Of a stretch of DNA of 64,000 bases, positions 47,017 through 55,658 are shown in pieces (position 1 is the first letter of the stretch; each line of letters starts with the position of its first letter). Made by a program: the position numbers and the translations under genes. The notes beneath the pieces were generated by a model that saw only the letters and a program-made list of their open reading frames with translations, was not told where the DNA came from and did no database searches. Source of the DNA: Tahibacter aquaticus (GTDB lineage Bacteria; Pseudomonadota; Gammaproteobacteria; Xanthomonadales; Rhodanobacteraceae); contig NZ_SNZH01000013.1 in NCBI RefSeq assembly GCF_004363655.1, forward strand, positions 1-64,000, read 5' to 3'.

Positions 47017-47739
47017 ATGATCTATGTGTTGGTCACTTTGATAGCACTCAGCCTCGTCGCGCTGGGCTTGTGGCTGGGCCGCCGCCAGAACCGGCCCAAC
47101 CAGGCCCGTGGCGGCCGCGGCGGCAGCGTCGACGAAGTCGACGACGAACTGCGCGGCGTGTTCATCAACGAAGTGAAATCCGAGATCGGCAATCTGCGCC
47201 GCAACCTGATGCTATGGAAAGCCGCGCCGACCAACCTCGGCCGCCTGATGCCCCTGCGCCGCAGCTTCCACACCTTGAAGGGCAGCAGCCGCATGGTTGG
47301 CGTGCCGGCCCTGGGCGATTTCAACGCCCGCTTCGAGCGTCTGCTCGACCGCGTCATCGACAAGTCCCTCAATCCCGACCCGCCGGTCGTCGCCGTGGTC
47401 GAACAGGCCGTCGGCGCCCTGCCCGAGCTGCTGGCCCAGTACGAAGGCATCCGTTCGCCACGCGTCGATATCGCCGCGATCATGAAAACCGCCGACCGGC
47501 TGATCAAATCCGAGCGCGCCGTGGTAAGACCGCTGCGGCCGAGCACGGCAAGTGGCAGCGACTACGCCGGCACGGCGGCTGCGCTGGTCCTGGGCAGCGC
47601 TGCCGCGGCGCAACTCGCTGCCGAGCAGTCTGAGCTGCAAAGCGGCGTGGCGAGCGGTGAAGGCGGCTATGAGTCGTCTTCGTACGGCGGCGACGCAGCC
47701 GCGGCACCTGACTCTGGTGGGACAAGCGGCGTCGATTAG
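47017..47739 (+). CDS. Membrane-anchored histidine phosphotransfer (Hpt) protein
   Basis: The 240-residue protein has one N-terminal helix (VLVTLIALSLVALGLWLG), an Hpt domain with the phosphorylatable histidine at about residue 85 in LRRSFHTLKGSSRMVG, and a Gly/Ala/Ser-rich C-terminal tail (EGGYESSSYGGDAAAA). The Hpt sequence resembles an Hpt of the ChpA/PilL type of type IV pilus signalling hubs, but no kinase or receiver domain is fused or encoded nearby. It may be a stand-alone phosphorelay node at the membrane. GGGGAG precedes the ATG by 9 nt. Confidence 0.85.
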   Translation: MIYVLVTLIALSLVALGLWLGRRQNRPNQARGGRGGSVDEVDDELRGVFINEVKSEIGNLRRNLMLWKAAPTNLGRLMPLRRSFHTLKGSSRMVGVPALGDFNARFERLLDRVIDKSLNPDPPVVAVVEQAVGALPELLAQYEGIRSPRVDIAAIMKTADRLIKSERAVVRPLRPSTASGSDYAGTAAALVLGSAAAAQLAAEQSELQSGVASGEGGYESSSYGGDAAAAPDSGGTSGVD

Positions 47740-48143
47740 GTTCGTCGTGGAAAAGCGTTCCCCCGCGCGCATCGAACTGCCGGCGTCAATCCCGACATGT
47801 ACACGCCCGGGCCGGGCGTGGTGCGTGCTAAGACATTCTGCATAAATACACCTCGAAGCAACGACCGCAGCGTACGGCCATGCGCGCGGCGGCATCTGAC
47901 GCCGGAATCCCGCCGTCGCCGGCCCAACTGATCGGGCCGGCGACGTAGACGACCCGGCCAAGACTGCGAGCGGAGCGAAAACCGTCATCCGCCAGGCGGC
48001 GAATTACCTGTTCGGGCACCTTGAACCCGACCTGCGAAGCACCATCGCTGTGGCCGGGCCGCCAGCCGGCGCAACTGCCGCTGGCGGCCGCCGCAAAACC
48101 CTGCACACTGCATCGCCGCATTCCACAACCTGCGAGAACGTCC
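47740..48143. other. Non-coding interval
   Basis: 404 bp between the Hpt and metallo-hydrolase genes. No frame on either strand resembles a protein, and no repeat or hairpin stands out. The promoter of the next gene is presumably near its right end. Confidence 0.4.
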
Positions 48144-49130
48144 ATGCGCCATGACAGCACCTCTCCCGCTCGCCGCAACCCGTTTTCCCTGCTCAAGCAA
48201 TCGCTGCTCGCACTGGCCCTGGCTGGCCTGGCGGGTGCCGCGCTGGCCGCCACGCCGGCAGTGAAGACGCAGCCGGGCTATTACCGCTTTTCGCTCGGCA
48301 AGTTCGAAATCACCGCGTTGTCCGACGGCACCTTGTCGCTGGAACCGCTCAAGCTGCTGAGCGGCCGCACGCCGGAACTGATCACGCAAGACCTGGACGC
48401 CGCGCATATCAAGCAGCCGGTCGATACCTCGATGAACGCCTACCTGATCAATACCGGCAGCAAGCTGGTCCTGATCGACACCGGCGGCGCCGCCACCATG
48501 GGTCCGAACGGCAACCAGTTGCTGCAAAGCCTGAAGAATGCGGGCTATGCGCCGGCCCAGATCGACGAGATCTATCTCACCCATCTGCACGGCGACCATG
48601 TCGGTGGCCTGGTCAGCAACGGCGAGCGCAATTTTCCCAATGCCATCGTTCGCGCCGACAAGGCCGACGCGGCGTTCTGGCTGGACGAGGCCACCGCCAA
48701 CGCCGCGCCGGAAGGCAGCAAGCCGTTCTTCAAGCTGGCGATGGACGCGATCAACCCATACGCCAAAGCCGGCAAGTTCAAGCCGTTCGAGACGAATGCC
48801 GAACTCGTGCCGGGCATCCGCAGCGTTGCCCAGCACGGCCACACGCCGGGGCATAACAGTTACCTCGTCGAGAGCGAGCAGCAGAAGCTGGAAGTGATCG
48901 GCGACATGATCCATGTCGGTGCCGTGCAGTTTCCGCATCCGGAAGTAGTGATCGGCTTCGACAGCGACAGCAAGCAGGCCGCCGCCGACCGGCGCAAGGC
49001 TTTCGACGCCGCAGCAAAAGACGGCCACCTGATCGCCGCGGCACACCTGTCGTTTCCGGGCCTGGGCTATATCAATGCGGAAGGCACGGGCTATCGCTGG
49101 GTGCCGGTGAACTACGCGCTGGCGAAGTAA
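48144..49130 (+). CDS. Exported MBL-fold metallo-hydrolase
   Basis: The 328-residue protein has a Sec signal (LLALALAGLAGAALAATPA) and the zinc motif THLHGDH (about residues 146-152), with further ligands in GHTPGHNSYL and GDMIHVG and a terminal histidine in AAHLSFPGLG. It resembles periplasmic lactonase or methyl-parathion hydrolase-like enzymes; the substrate cannot be assigned. The ATG at 48144 is used; an open extension upstream to 48021 is not signal-like. It converges on the PHP gene across a strong hairpin. Confidence 0.9.
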   Translation: MRHDSTSPARRNPFSLLKQSLLALALAGLAGAALAATPAVKTQPGYYRFSLGKFEITALSDGTLSLEPLKLLSGRTPELITQDLDAAHIKQPVDTSMNAYLINTGSKLVLIDTGGAATMGPNGNQLLQSLKNAGYAPAQIDEIYLTHLHGDHVGGLVSNGERNFPNAIVRADKADAAFWLDEATANAAPEGSKPFFKLAMDAINPYAKAGKFKPFETNAELVPGIRSVAQHGHTPGHNSYLVESEQQKLEVIGDMIHVGAVQFPHPEVVIGFDSDSKQAAADRRKAFDAAAKDGHLIAAAHLSFPGLGYINAEGTGYRWVPVNYALAK

Positions 49131-49147
49131 CCGGCAAGACTGCACTA

Positions 49148-49176
49148 CGCCGCCTGGGCATTGCGCCCAGGCGGCG
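49148..49176. terminator. 12-bp perfect hairpin between convergent genes
   Basis: CGCCGCCTGGGC (49148-49159) pairs exactly with 49165-49176 around a 5-nt loop, 17 bp after the MBL stop and 24 bp before the PHP gene end. Confidence 0.6.
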
Positions 49177-49200
49177 TTGTCGAACACCGGTTTCGCCGTA

Positions 49201-51666
49201 TCAGCGGGTCAGCAGGCTCACATCGTCGACCACAAACGACGTCGCCACCTGCGAACCCTCCACGCCCTTGAAATACACGCGTACGGTCTGGCCCTTGTAG
49301 GCCAGCAGGTCGAAACTCTTCTGCGTATAGCCGCCCGGCGCGTTGAGATTGGAATACGTCCCCAAGGTCGCAATGACCGCATTGCTGCTGTTGCGCAGCT
49401 CCACGGTCAAGGTATCCCAGGCCTGGGTAGTGCTGGTTTCGTCGGTGATCACGTCGAGCCAGAAGCTCAGCGTCGCCTGCGTCGCCGCCGCCGGAATCGC
49501 CACGGACTGGTAGACCGTATCGGTCGCCGCACTGCCGTAGCCGTTCATCCAGGCTTTCCAGCTGCCGCCGTGCGCGGCTACGCTGGCGGAACTGGTGATC
49601 ACGCCGCTGGTGGCAGTCCACGAGCCCGAGCCGGCTTCGAAGCTGCCGTTGACGATGCGTTCTACCAGGGTGCCGCCGCTGGTATTGCTGACACTGAAGT
49701 TCACCGCGCTGGAGTTGGTGCTGTTGCCCGCCGCATCGTAGGCGCGGGTCACCAGGCTGTGGCTGCCGTTGCTCAGCGTGGTCGAGTCCAGGCTCAGCGA
49801 ATACGGCGAACTGCTGTCGCTGCCCTTGAGCGTACCGTCGACACGGAATTCGACGCGGTCGACGCCGACGTTGTCGCTGGCCGTGGCATTCAGCGCGATG
49901 GTGCCGCTGCTGCCGCTGACGCTGGCACCGACCGTCGGCGGCGTGGTATCGCCGCCGCCGCTGCCCTGGGTCACCCAGATCGGTGCGGACCAGAGAATCT
50001 TGCCGTCGTCCTGGGTCACTTTGGCATAGTAGAAATGTGCACCGGCGCTGGGCGTGACGGTGATGCTGCCGGTGGCAGCCAGCTGCGTGACCGTGCCGTT
50101 GCGGCCGGGCACGCCTTCATAGATGCGCACCTGCGAAGCCGTGCGGCCGGCGCTGTTGGCGAAATTCGCCACCAGGTTCAGGCTGCCGCTGTTGCTGAAT
50201 CGCTCGCCCATCACCCGGCCGTTGGCGGTGAAGATCAGCTGCGAGTTCTTGTCCATGCTGGCGTAGACGCGGCGGGCCTTGAGCGCGGCGACGAAGTTGG
50301 CTTCGTTCAAGGCCTGTCCACTGGGCAGCAGTACGCCGGTGCGGTTGGTGTACGACGCGCCCCAGTTGGCGCAGTGGTTATCCTGGTTGCTGGTCGGCGC
50401 GATATGAAAGCCGCGCTCCAGCAGCTTGTTGAAGGCACCCTCGTAGGTACTGCGGCTGGTCTCGGTTTCGCTGGTATTGGACGAGAAGGCCGACGTGTTG
50501 AGAATTTCCGCCGCCACCATCACCTCGTCGCCGTCGGCGCTGTAGCCCATGACGGTGCTGCCAACGGGGAACTGATCCGAAGTGTCCGGATGATTGAACT
50601 GGCCTACCCAGCCGCGTTCGCGCATGGTCGTATACAAAGCGCTGTAGTTGCTCTTTGGCGTCAGCAGGTCGCCGAGCAGCTGGTTGGAACTGTTGTATTC
50701 CCAGGCCGCGAGCAGGTTGGCGTTGACGATATTGAGATGGCCGCCGCCGGAGATCACGCCCCATTCCATGCCATACAGCGCGAGGAAGCCTGGATTGGCG
50801 CTGTTGAAGCTGCTCGCCGCGCTGCGTCCGGCGGCGTAGCGGTTTTTCGCCGTGGCCGGCGTGGCCGAGGCATTGGTGCCGGACGAGCCGTCGAAATAGT
50901 GGTTGTGCTCGGAGGTCATGAGGAAATCCAGACCCTTGCCGCGCGCATACGGAAACGCTGCCGCCGGGCCGTATTGCCCGCTTTGCGCTGCCTGCGACGA
51001 GGTGCAGGAAGCGATCGCGCCACCGCCGTCGGAATCATTGGTCTGGCTATGCAGATTGCCGAAATACACCGTATAGGGAAGGCCGCCCGTAGCCGGCGCA
51101 CTCTTGGCCAGCGCTTCGCCGGCACTGCCGACCGGCAAGGCCTTGAACACCGGCATGACCGGACGCGCCGGCGTGCCGACTTCGACATCCCAGCTCTGCT
51201 CGATGCGCAGATCGGCGCCCGCCAGTACCTGCTCGACGCGCTGCTCCAGCGCGCCGGCAGGCGTACGCGTCAGCAACGGTTCGCCCGTAGTGGCTAGCAA
51301 CTTGATGCGGTAGTGCCCGTTGTCCAGGGCCTTGCGTTGCGCATCGCGGCCGTCCCAGGGCACGCGCACGACGACAGGCTTGCCGTAGAACGGCACTTCG
51401 CCGTACCAGTGCTGCAGGCGAGCGCCGTCGGCATCGGTCAATTCCAGGCGCCAGGCTACCGTTGCCGGATCGGTCGCATCCGGATAGGCAAAATTCAGCA
51501 CGAATTCGCGCGCCTCGCCTTTTTCGCCGCGATAGGGCGCTTCCAGCGTGGCTTCGAATTCGTGATGATCCGGACTGGCGGCGTATACCGTGCCGCTAAT
51601 TTGCGCGGACGCAAAAATACCCATCACGGCACGCCAGGCGGCCGCGGTCTTGTTGAAACTCCCCAT
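49201..51666 (-). CDS. Exported CehA/PHP-type phosphoesterase with Ig-like and carbohydrate-binding-like modules
   Basis: The 821-residue protein has an N-terminal signal (AVMGIFASAQISGTVYAAS), then a PHP-like domain about residues 200-470: FGNLHSQTNDSDGGG, LMTSEHNHYFDG, GMEWGVISGGGHLNIV, FNHPDTSDQ and TSNQDNHCANWG contribute metal ligands, although the first motif has Gln where the PHP H-x-H has a second His. An Ig-like module with TPPTVGASVSGSSG and DNVGVDRVEFRVDG follows, then a C-terminal jelly-roll-like domain (NGSFEAGSGSWTAT to VDDVSLL). It is probably a secreted hydrolase of phosphate or carbamate esters. GGAGGGG precedes the ATG. Confidence 0.85.
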   Translation of the reverse strand: MGSFNKTAAAWRAVMGIFASAQISGTVYAASPDHHEFEATLEAPYRGEKGEAREFVLNFAYPDATDPATVAWRLELTDADGARLQHWYGEVPFYGKPVVVRVPWDGRDAQRKALDNGHYRIKLLATTGEPLLTRTPAGALEQRVEQVLAGADLRIEQSWDVEVGTPARPVMPVFKALPVGSAGEALAKSAPATGGLPYTVYFGNLHSQTNDSDGGGAIASCTSSQAAQSGQYGPAAAFPYARGKGLDFLMTSEHNHYFDGSSGTNASATPATAKNRYAAGRSAASSFNSANPGFLALYGMEWGVISGGGHLNIVNANLLAAWEYNSSNQLLGDLLTPKSNYSALYTTMRERGWVGQFNHPDTSDQFPVGSTVMGYSADGDEVMVAAEILNTSAFSSNTSETETSRSTYEGAFNKLLERGFHIAPTSNQDNHCANWGASYTNRTGVLLPSGQALNEANFVAALKARRVYASMDKNSQLIFTANGRVMGERFSNSGSLNLVANFANSAGRTASQVRIYEGVPGRNGTVTQLAATGSITVTPSAGAHFYYAKVTQDDGKILWSAPIWVTQGSGGGDTTPPTVGASVSGSSGTIALNATASDNVGVDRVEFRVDGTLKGSDSSSPYSLSLDSTTLSNGSHSLVTRAYDAAGNSTNSSAVNFSVSNTSGGTLVERIVNGSFEAGSGSWTATSGVITSSASVAAHGGSWKAWMNGYGSAATDTVYQSVAIPAAATQATLSFWLDVITDETSTTQAWDTLTVELRNSSNAVIATLGTYSNLNAPGGYTQKSFDLLAYKGQTVRVYFKGVEGSQVATSFVVDDVSLLTR

Positions 51667-51868
51667 TTCCCCACCCCTCCCAAATACGCCCTATGGCGCA
51701 AAAACGAGACGTATAACGGTGCAGTATGGCAGCACGATTGCATTGCGACGACGTTGGCGGCTTTGACTGGCGCGCTGCAGCACGAGTGGGACGCAGTCCG
51801 CAGCTTTGTCCTGTAGCCACGCGGTTTTACGCTTGAGCCGGCAATTGCACAGGGCACGGGAGCAGGCA

Positions 51869-53407
51869 ATGCGACGGCGGATTCGAGGGAGCATTCTGGC
51901 CCTGTGCCTGGCCATGGCGGGCACGGGCCAGGCACAGATCTTGCCGAGTTTTCCCGGCGCCGAAGGCTTCGGCGCCGAGGCCAGCGGCGGCCGCGGCGGG
52001 CGTGTGCTGTACGTGACCACGCTGGATGCCGATGCCGCCGGCACCAACGGCAGCGGCAACAGCGGATCGCTCAACTGGGCGCTGCGCCAGAACGGTGCGC
52101 GCACGGTGCTGTTCAAGGTGAGCGGTGTGATCGACGGCATTGCCACGGTGCGCGCCGGCGACGTGACGATTGCCGGGCAAAGTTCGCCCGGCGGCGTGAT
52201 CGTGCGCGGCCTTGTCTGCGGCACCCACTACGGCGGCGTGGCCTGCGACAACCTGGTCGTGCGCCACCTACGCTCACGCCCGGCCTGTCAGCTCAGCTCC
52301 GCCGGCAACTGCCCAGGCAGCGACGATGCCTTGCGCCTGGACGGCATGCGCACAGCCATGATCGACCATGTTTCGCTGGCCAATGCCAGCGACGAGGCGA
52401 TCCAACTGAGCTGGGCTTCGCGCATCACAATACAGAATTCCATTATTGCGGAAACCGTGGGCGACCACGCGACTTACGGCGGCGTGCTGCTGAACTATTC
52501 CAGCAACGCCTATCCGTTGGACGGCATCACGCTGGCGCGCAACCTGTGGTACCGGATCAAGGGACGGCTGCCGGAAATCACTTGCGAATCCAGTTCGCAG
52601 GACGATATGCCGCCGCGCCTGATCGATGCCTGCCAGAACCTGCCGCTGCGGCTGGAGGTCAGCAACAACTACTACTTCGATCCGGGCTATTTCATCGACT
52701 ACGGGCCCTGGGTCGACGCCGATGCGGTCAACGGGCCGTTTCGCGTGCAATTGAACCTGGTCGGCAACCGCTTCCGGGTACGCCATGATTTCTCTTTCGG
52801 CCTGGCCGCCTACAGCCTGCTCGGCGGCGATGCCGGCGATCCGCCGCGGCAGAATTCGCTTTTCGTCAGCGACAACCGCATCGATCGCTTCGCCGGGCTG
52901 GCCGACTACCAGCTGTTCTATTGCTGCAATGATTTTCCACCCGGCCCCAGCGGCAATACCGCCTTGGGCACATCGCAGCGCCGCAGTACACGGCACGACT
53001 TTCCGCTGCTGGACTACCGCCCCGGCAACGGCCTGCGCCAGAGTCTCGCCCTCGCCGCCGGCGCGCTGCCGCACGATGCGATGGACCGGCGCTACCAGGC
53101 CTCCGTGCTGTCCGCCAGCATTCCCGAGCTGCCGCAGGAACAGCCAGTGGCTGCGGACGCGCTCACCCTGGATTTTCCGTCGGGCCTGCCACCGCCCGCG
53201 CCGACCGACAGCGACGGCGACGGCCTGCCCGATGCGTTCGAGGCTCAACACACCGCACTGGGCCTGAATGCCGCCTTGGCGGACAACAACGGCATGCAGC
53301 TGTCCTCGCCGCTGCTCGGCGTCGCCGGGTATACGAATATTGAAGTGTATTTAGAATTTTTGGCACGCAGTCGCAGCGACCTGCTGTTTACCGACAGCTT
53401 CGACTGA
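51869..53407 (+). CDS. Secreted pectate lyase-like (PL1) protein
   Basis: The 512-residue protein has a signal peptide (GSILALCLAMAGTGQAQ) and begins with FPGAEGFGAEASGGRGG, the usual opening of PL1 enzymes, followed by GSLNWALRQNGARTVLF, DNLVVRHLRSRPA, DDALRLDG and IDHVSLANASDEAIQLSWAS. A calcium-type DSDGDGLPDAFE repeat lies near the C-terminus, as in thrombospondin type 3 repeats. The tail is RSDLLFTDSFD. It probably cuts polygalacturonate or a related acidic glycan outside the cell. GGAG precedes the ATG at 51869 by 5 nt. Confidence 0.87.
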   Translation: MRRRIRGSILALCLAMAGTGQAQILPSFPGAEGFGAEASGGRGGRVLYVTTLDADAAGTNGSGNSGSLNWALRQNGARTVLFKVSGVIDGIATVRAGDVTIAGQSSPGGVIVRGLVCGTHYGGVACDNLVVRHLRSRPACQLSSAGNCPGSDDALRLDGMRTAMIDHVSLANASDEAIQLSWASRITIQNSIIAETVGDHATYGGVLLNYSSNAYPLDGITLARNLWYRIKGRLPEITCESSSQDDMPPRLIDACQNLPLRLEVSNNYYFDPGYFIDYGPWVDADAVNGPFRVQLNLVGNRFRVRHDFSFGLAAYSLLGGDAGDPPRQNSLFVSDNRIDRFAGLADYQLFYCCNDFPPGPSGNTALGTSQRRSTRHDFPLLDYRPGNGLRQSLALAAGALPHDAMDRRYQASVLSASIPELPQEQPVAADALTLDFPSGLPPPAPTDSDGDGLPDAFEAQHTALGLNAALADNNGMQLSSPLLGVAGYTNIEVYLEFLARSRSDLLFTDSFD

Positions 53408-53511
53408 ACGCAGCACAGGCAGGAACGCCTGCCGCTGCGCAAGCATCTGCCGCCGGCGCAGCGGGCCGGCGGGCTGCCTATACTTCGCGTAAAACCAGCG
53501 GAGCAAGCTCG

Positions 53512-54393
53512 ATGCCAAATCAGCCCAGTAGCGCCGACGAGCAACCCGGTGCCACGGTCAGGCGGACGACACTATTGGCCGGACTCGCCGCTGCCGCGTT
53601 GGCCCTGCTTTCCGCCGGCCCGGCCGCTGCCGCGCGCATCGCCATGGACGGCTGGTCGCTGCAGCTGCCGGCAGGCTGCAAAGCGCAGTGGCAACGCATT
53701 CCCGCGACACCGCTGTACGACGCGCAGGCACGCAAGGACCTGGCGGCCGATCCGCTGCTGTCGCTCAAGCCCGACTTCAGCAATATGCCCGAGCATCTCA
53801 GTATCGACCTTTCCACCTGCTATCCAGGCGAAGGCGCGTTCGGCACCGCCTTGCGCGTGCTGCCGGTGGAGCCGTACCTGCATATCTACGACAAGAGCGA
53901 CGACGACAACGAACCCGCGCAGCAGGAAGAACTGGCCAGGCTGCAACAGTGGATCGCCGGCGATCCGCAGGCCATGCCGGACTGGCCCTTCCTGCCCTTC
54001 GTCGACATGCACGCCCAGCACAGTACCCAGCGCAAGACCCTGCACTTCGGCCCGGGCGGCCGCGGCATCCGCCTCCTGGCGCAGTTCATGCCCGACGACG
54101 GCTTCGCCTGGGCAGACAAGTTCACTTATATCTTTCAAGGCCTCAGCGACGATGGCACCTGCTTCGTGCTGCTGACCGTGCCGGTCGGCATCGACGGCCT
54201 CGCCACGGACGATGCAAAAGAGCACCTGGGTTTCGGCGACAACGACGTTTTTGAGAATCGCGACAGCTACCGTCGCTACGAAAAAGCCGTGGCCGACCTG
54301 TTCGACAGCGGCGCAGCCCGCGTTCGGCCGATACCGGCCGAACTCGACGAACTGATCCTCGGCCTGCGCCGCCACGCCAAAGCGCGACGCTGA
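53512..54393 (+). CDS. Unknown exported protein
   Basis: The 293-residue protein has an N-terminal signal with twin arginines (VRRTTLLAGLAAAALALLSA), possibly Tat. The mature part has DGWSLQLPAGCKAQWQRIP, a Cys in LSTCYPGEGAFG, RVLPVEPYLHIYDKS, LHFGPGGRGIRLLAQFMPDD and FTYIFQGLSDDGTCFVLL, which recalls globular secreted proteins of unknown function in Xanthomonadales. No motif for catalysis is clear. GGAG precedes the ATG. It is not obviously linked to either neighbour. Confidence 0.75.
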   Translation: MPNQPSSADEQPGATVRRTTLLAGLAAAALALLSAGPAAAARIAMDGWSLQLPAGCKAQWQRIPATPLYDAQARKDLAADPLLSLKPDFSNMPEHLSIDLSTCYPGEGAFGTALRVLPVEPYLHIYDKSDDDNEPAQQEELARLQQWIAGDPQAMPDWPFLPFVDMHAQHSTQRKTLHFGPGGRGIRLLAQFMPDDGFAWADKFTYIFQGLSDDGTCFVLLTVPVGIDGLATDDAKEHLGFGDNDVFENRDSYRRYEKAVADLFDSGAARVRPIPAELDELILGLRRHAKARR

Positions 54394-55232
54394 GGCAGCG
54401 GACATTCCTGTCCGGCCCGAATCCGTCGCATTCGCTTGAGGTAGTCGACGCAGGCAGCCAGGGCCCGGACGTGTCGTCGTACACGTGTCTTGCAAAGTGA
54501 CACGGCGACCGTCCTGGCCGCCGTGTCTGGGCCCATGCGCAGCTCTCGGACTGCGCCTGCTCCCCCTGGTGATCCTCGTGGCCAGCCATAACCCAGGCCA
54601 GTCCCACGCGCCGGTGAAGACTAGCGGCAAGCTATCGCCAGCGCGCACGCGTCACATTTCTTTGCAGTCGACAGGGTAGGGAATCGCGGAATCCAAGCGT
54701 GCGCCTGGAGTAAGGGTGCAGGTTTGTCCTGTGGACATAAGTCGAAAGGACATGAAAGTCCGTCGATTCCTGTCCCGGCGACAGCCAGGAAGCTGTTGAA
54801 ATGGAGGGAAAATTTTCAAAACGAGAGCAGCTCGCCGGGGAACACCGCGAACGTGAAGCCCCGTTGCGGCCTGGCGCCGATCCAGCCCCTTTCGTCGCCC
54901 CGGCAAAGCGTCATCGGCAGGAAAAGCGCTGACGCAGGGTGCGATGCGCGCAGCGAATTGCGCCGCCTGCCCCCGATCGACGCCCTGCTGCCGGCAACAC
55001 ATGCGGTGCAATTCGCGTTGCTCATCCCCCGCTACCGAGGACGCCCTTGCCATTGCCGCTGTGTCTGCGCGCAAGGAGATTGACTATTGCCTTGCGAAGG
55101 CACCCGGAAAAATCCAGCAAGGTCGCTCACTTAACCGCCTACCCCTCTTCCGGCCGCGCCCCCAAGCAAAAAGTTTGAGGGAAAGTGGCAAAAGAAGAGA
55201 GCCGCCTTGCCGCACTGTCGACCATACATCTT

Positions 55233-55262
55233 GCCGTAGCCGTAGCCGTAGCCGTAGCCGTA
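55233..55262. repeat. Five tandem GCCGTA hexamers
   Basis: GCCGTA is repeated five times without error, followed by a GCT/GTT-rich segment to about 55320. It is likely prone to slippage. Confidence 0.9.
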
Positions 55263-55385
55263 GCTCGTGATTGTGCTTTAGCCATTGCTGTTGCTCTGGC
55301 TGTTGCTGTTGCTTTGGCCGTTTGCTTCTGCGCGCAGGAAGCGCGCCTCTTCCGGGGCCCCATATGCCGCGGCATCTGGGATGCC

Positions 55386-55433
55386 CTTTCTCTTTGCCTT
55401 CTTTCTCTTCGGGCCAAGCAAAGAGAAAGAAGG
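55386..55433. other. Overlapping mutually exclusive hairpins
   Basis: CTTTCTCTTTGC (55386-55397) pairs exactly with 55418-55429. Alternatively CCTTCTTTCTCTT (55397-55409) pairs exactly with 55421-55433 with an 11-nt loop. The right arm AAGAGAAAG is shared, so only one stem can form at once. Confidence 0.7.
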
Positions 55434-55439
55434 TCGCGC

Positions 55440-55632
55440 GCCGCAGGCGGGCGAAACCGCCTTTGCTTATGTGACTTCGAGCCCAACAGCGACCTACGCC
55501 GCTGGCGGGCGAAACCGCTGTTGCCGCTCGCTGCGAATCGAACAAAGCCGCAAACCGCCGGCAAGCAAAACCGCCCTCGCCCGTCTTCAGCACACAAAGA
55601 TAGAAAAGGCCACCGCAGACGGAAAAAACCGC
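55440..55632. repeat. Four regularly spaced 15-bp repeats (period 56-58 bp)
   Basis: GGCGGGCGAAACCGC occurs at 55446 and 55504 identically, GGCAAGCAAAACCGC at 55560 and GACGGAAAAAACCGC at 55618. The spacing is 58, 56 and 58 bp. Preceding bases fit (G/A)CCGC(A/T/C), so the conserved unit is about 20 bp. In the best two copies GGCGG and CCGC(C) can pair around GCGAAA. Not a CRISPR by size or fidelity, but the spacing is not random. Confidence 0.75.
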
Positions 55633-55658
55633 CCCATTCCCCAGGAATGGACCAAAAC

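Larger units (their letters stand above)
54394..55658. other. 1.26-kb non-coding, repeat-rich interval
   Basis: No gene is convincing here. 54394-55180 has an inverted GTCC/GGAC cluster near 54728-54765 but no recognised RNA family. 55185-55650 is a composite of microsatellite, alternative hairpins and regularly spaced repeats, listed separately. Open frames that cross it give Ala/Thr/Arg-rich low-complexity sequence and are rejected. Confidence 0.6.

Noticed and set aside
49177-51297. 706-codon plus-strand frame opposite the PHP gene
   Set aside because: No family motif, and the minus-strand protein has a signal, metal motifs and modules.
54715-54790. Possible cyclic-di-GMP or other riboswitch near GTCGAAAGGACATGAAAGTCC-like sequence
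   Set aside because: There is a small hairpin cluster, but the conserved core of GEMM-type aptamers is missing and the nearest downstream plus-strand gene is more than 2 kb away.
55440-55632. CRISPR array
   Set aside because: Repeats are only about 15-20 bp, two of four are diverged, and no cas genes are in the window.
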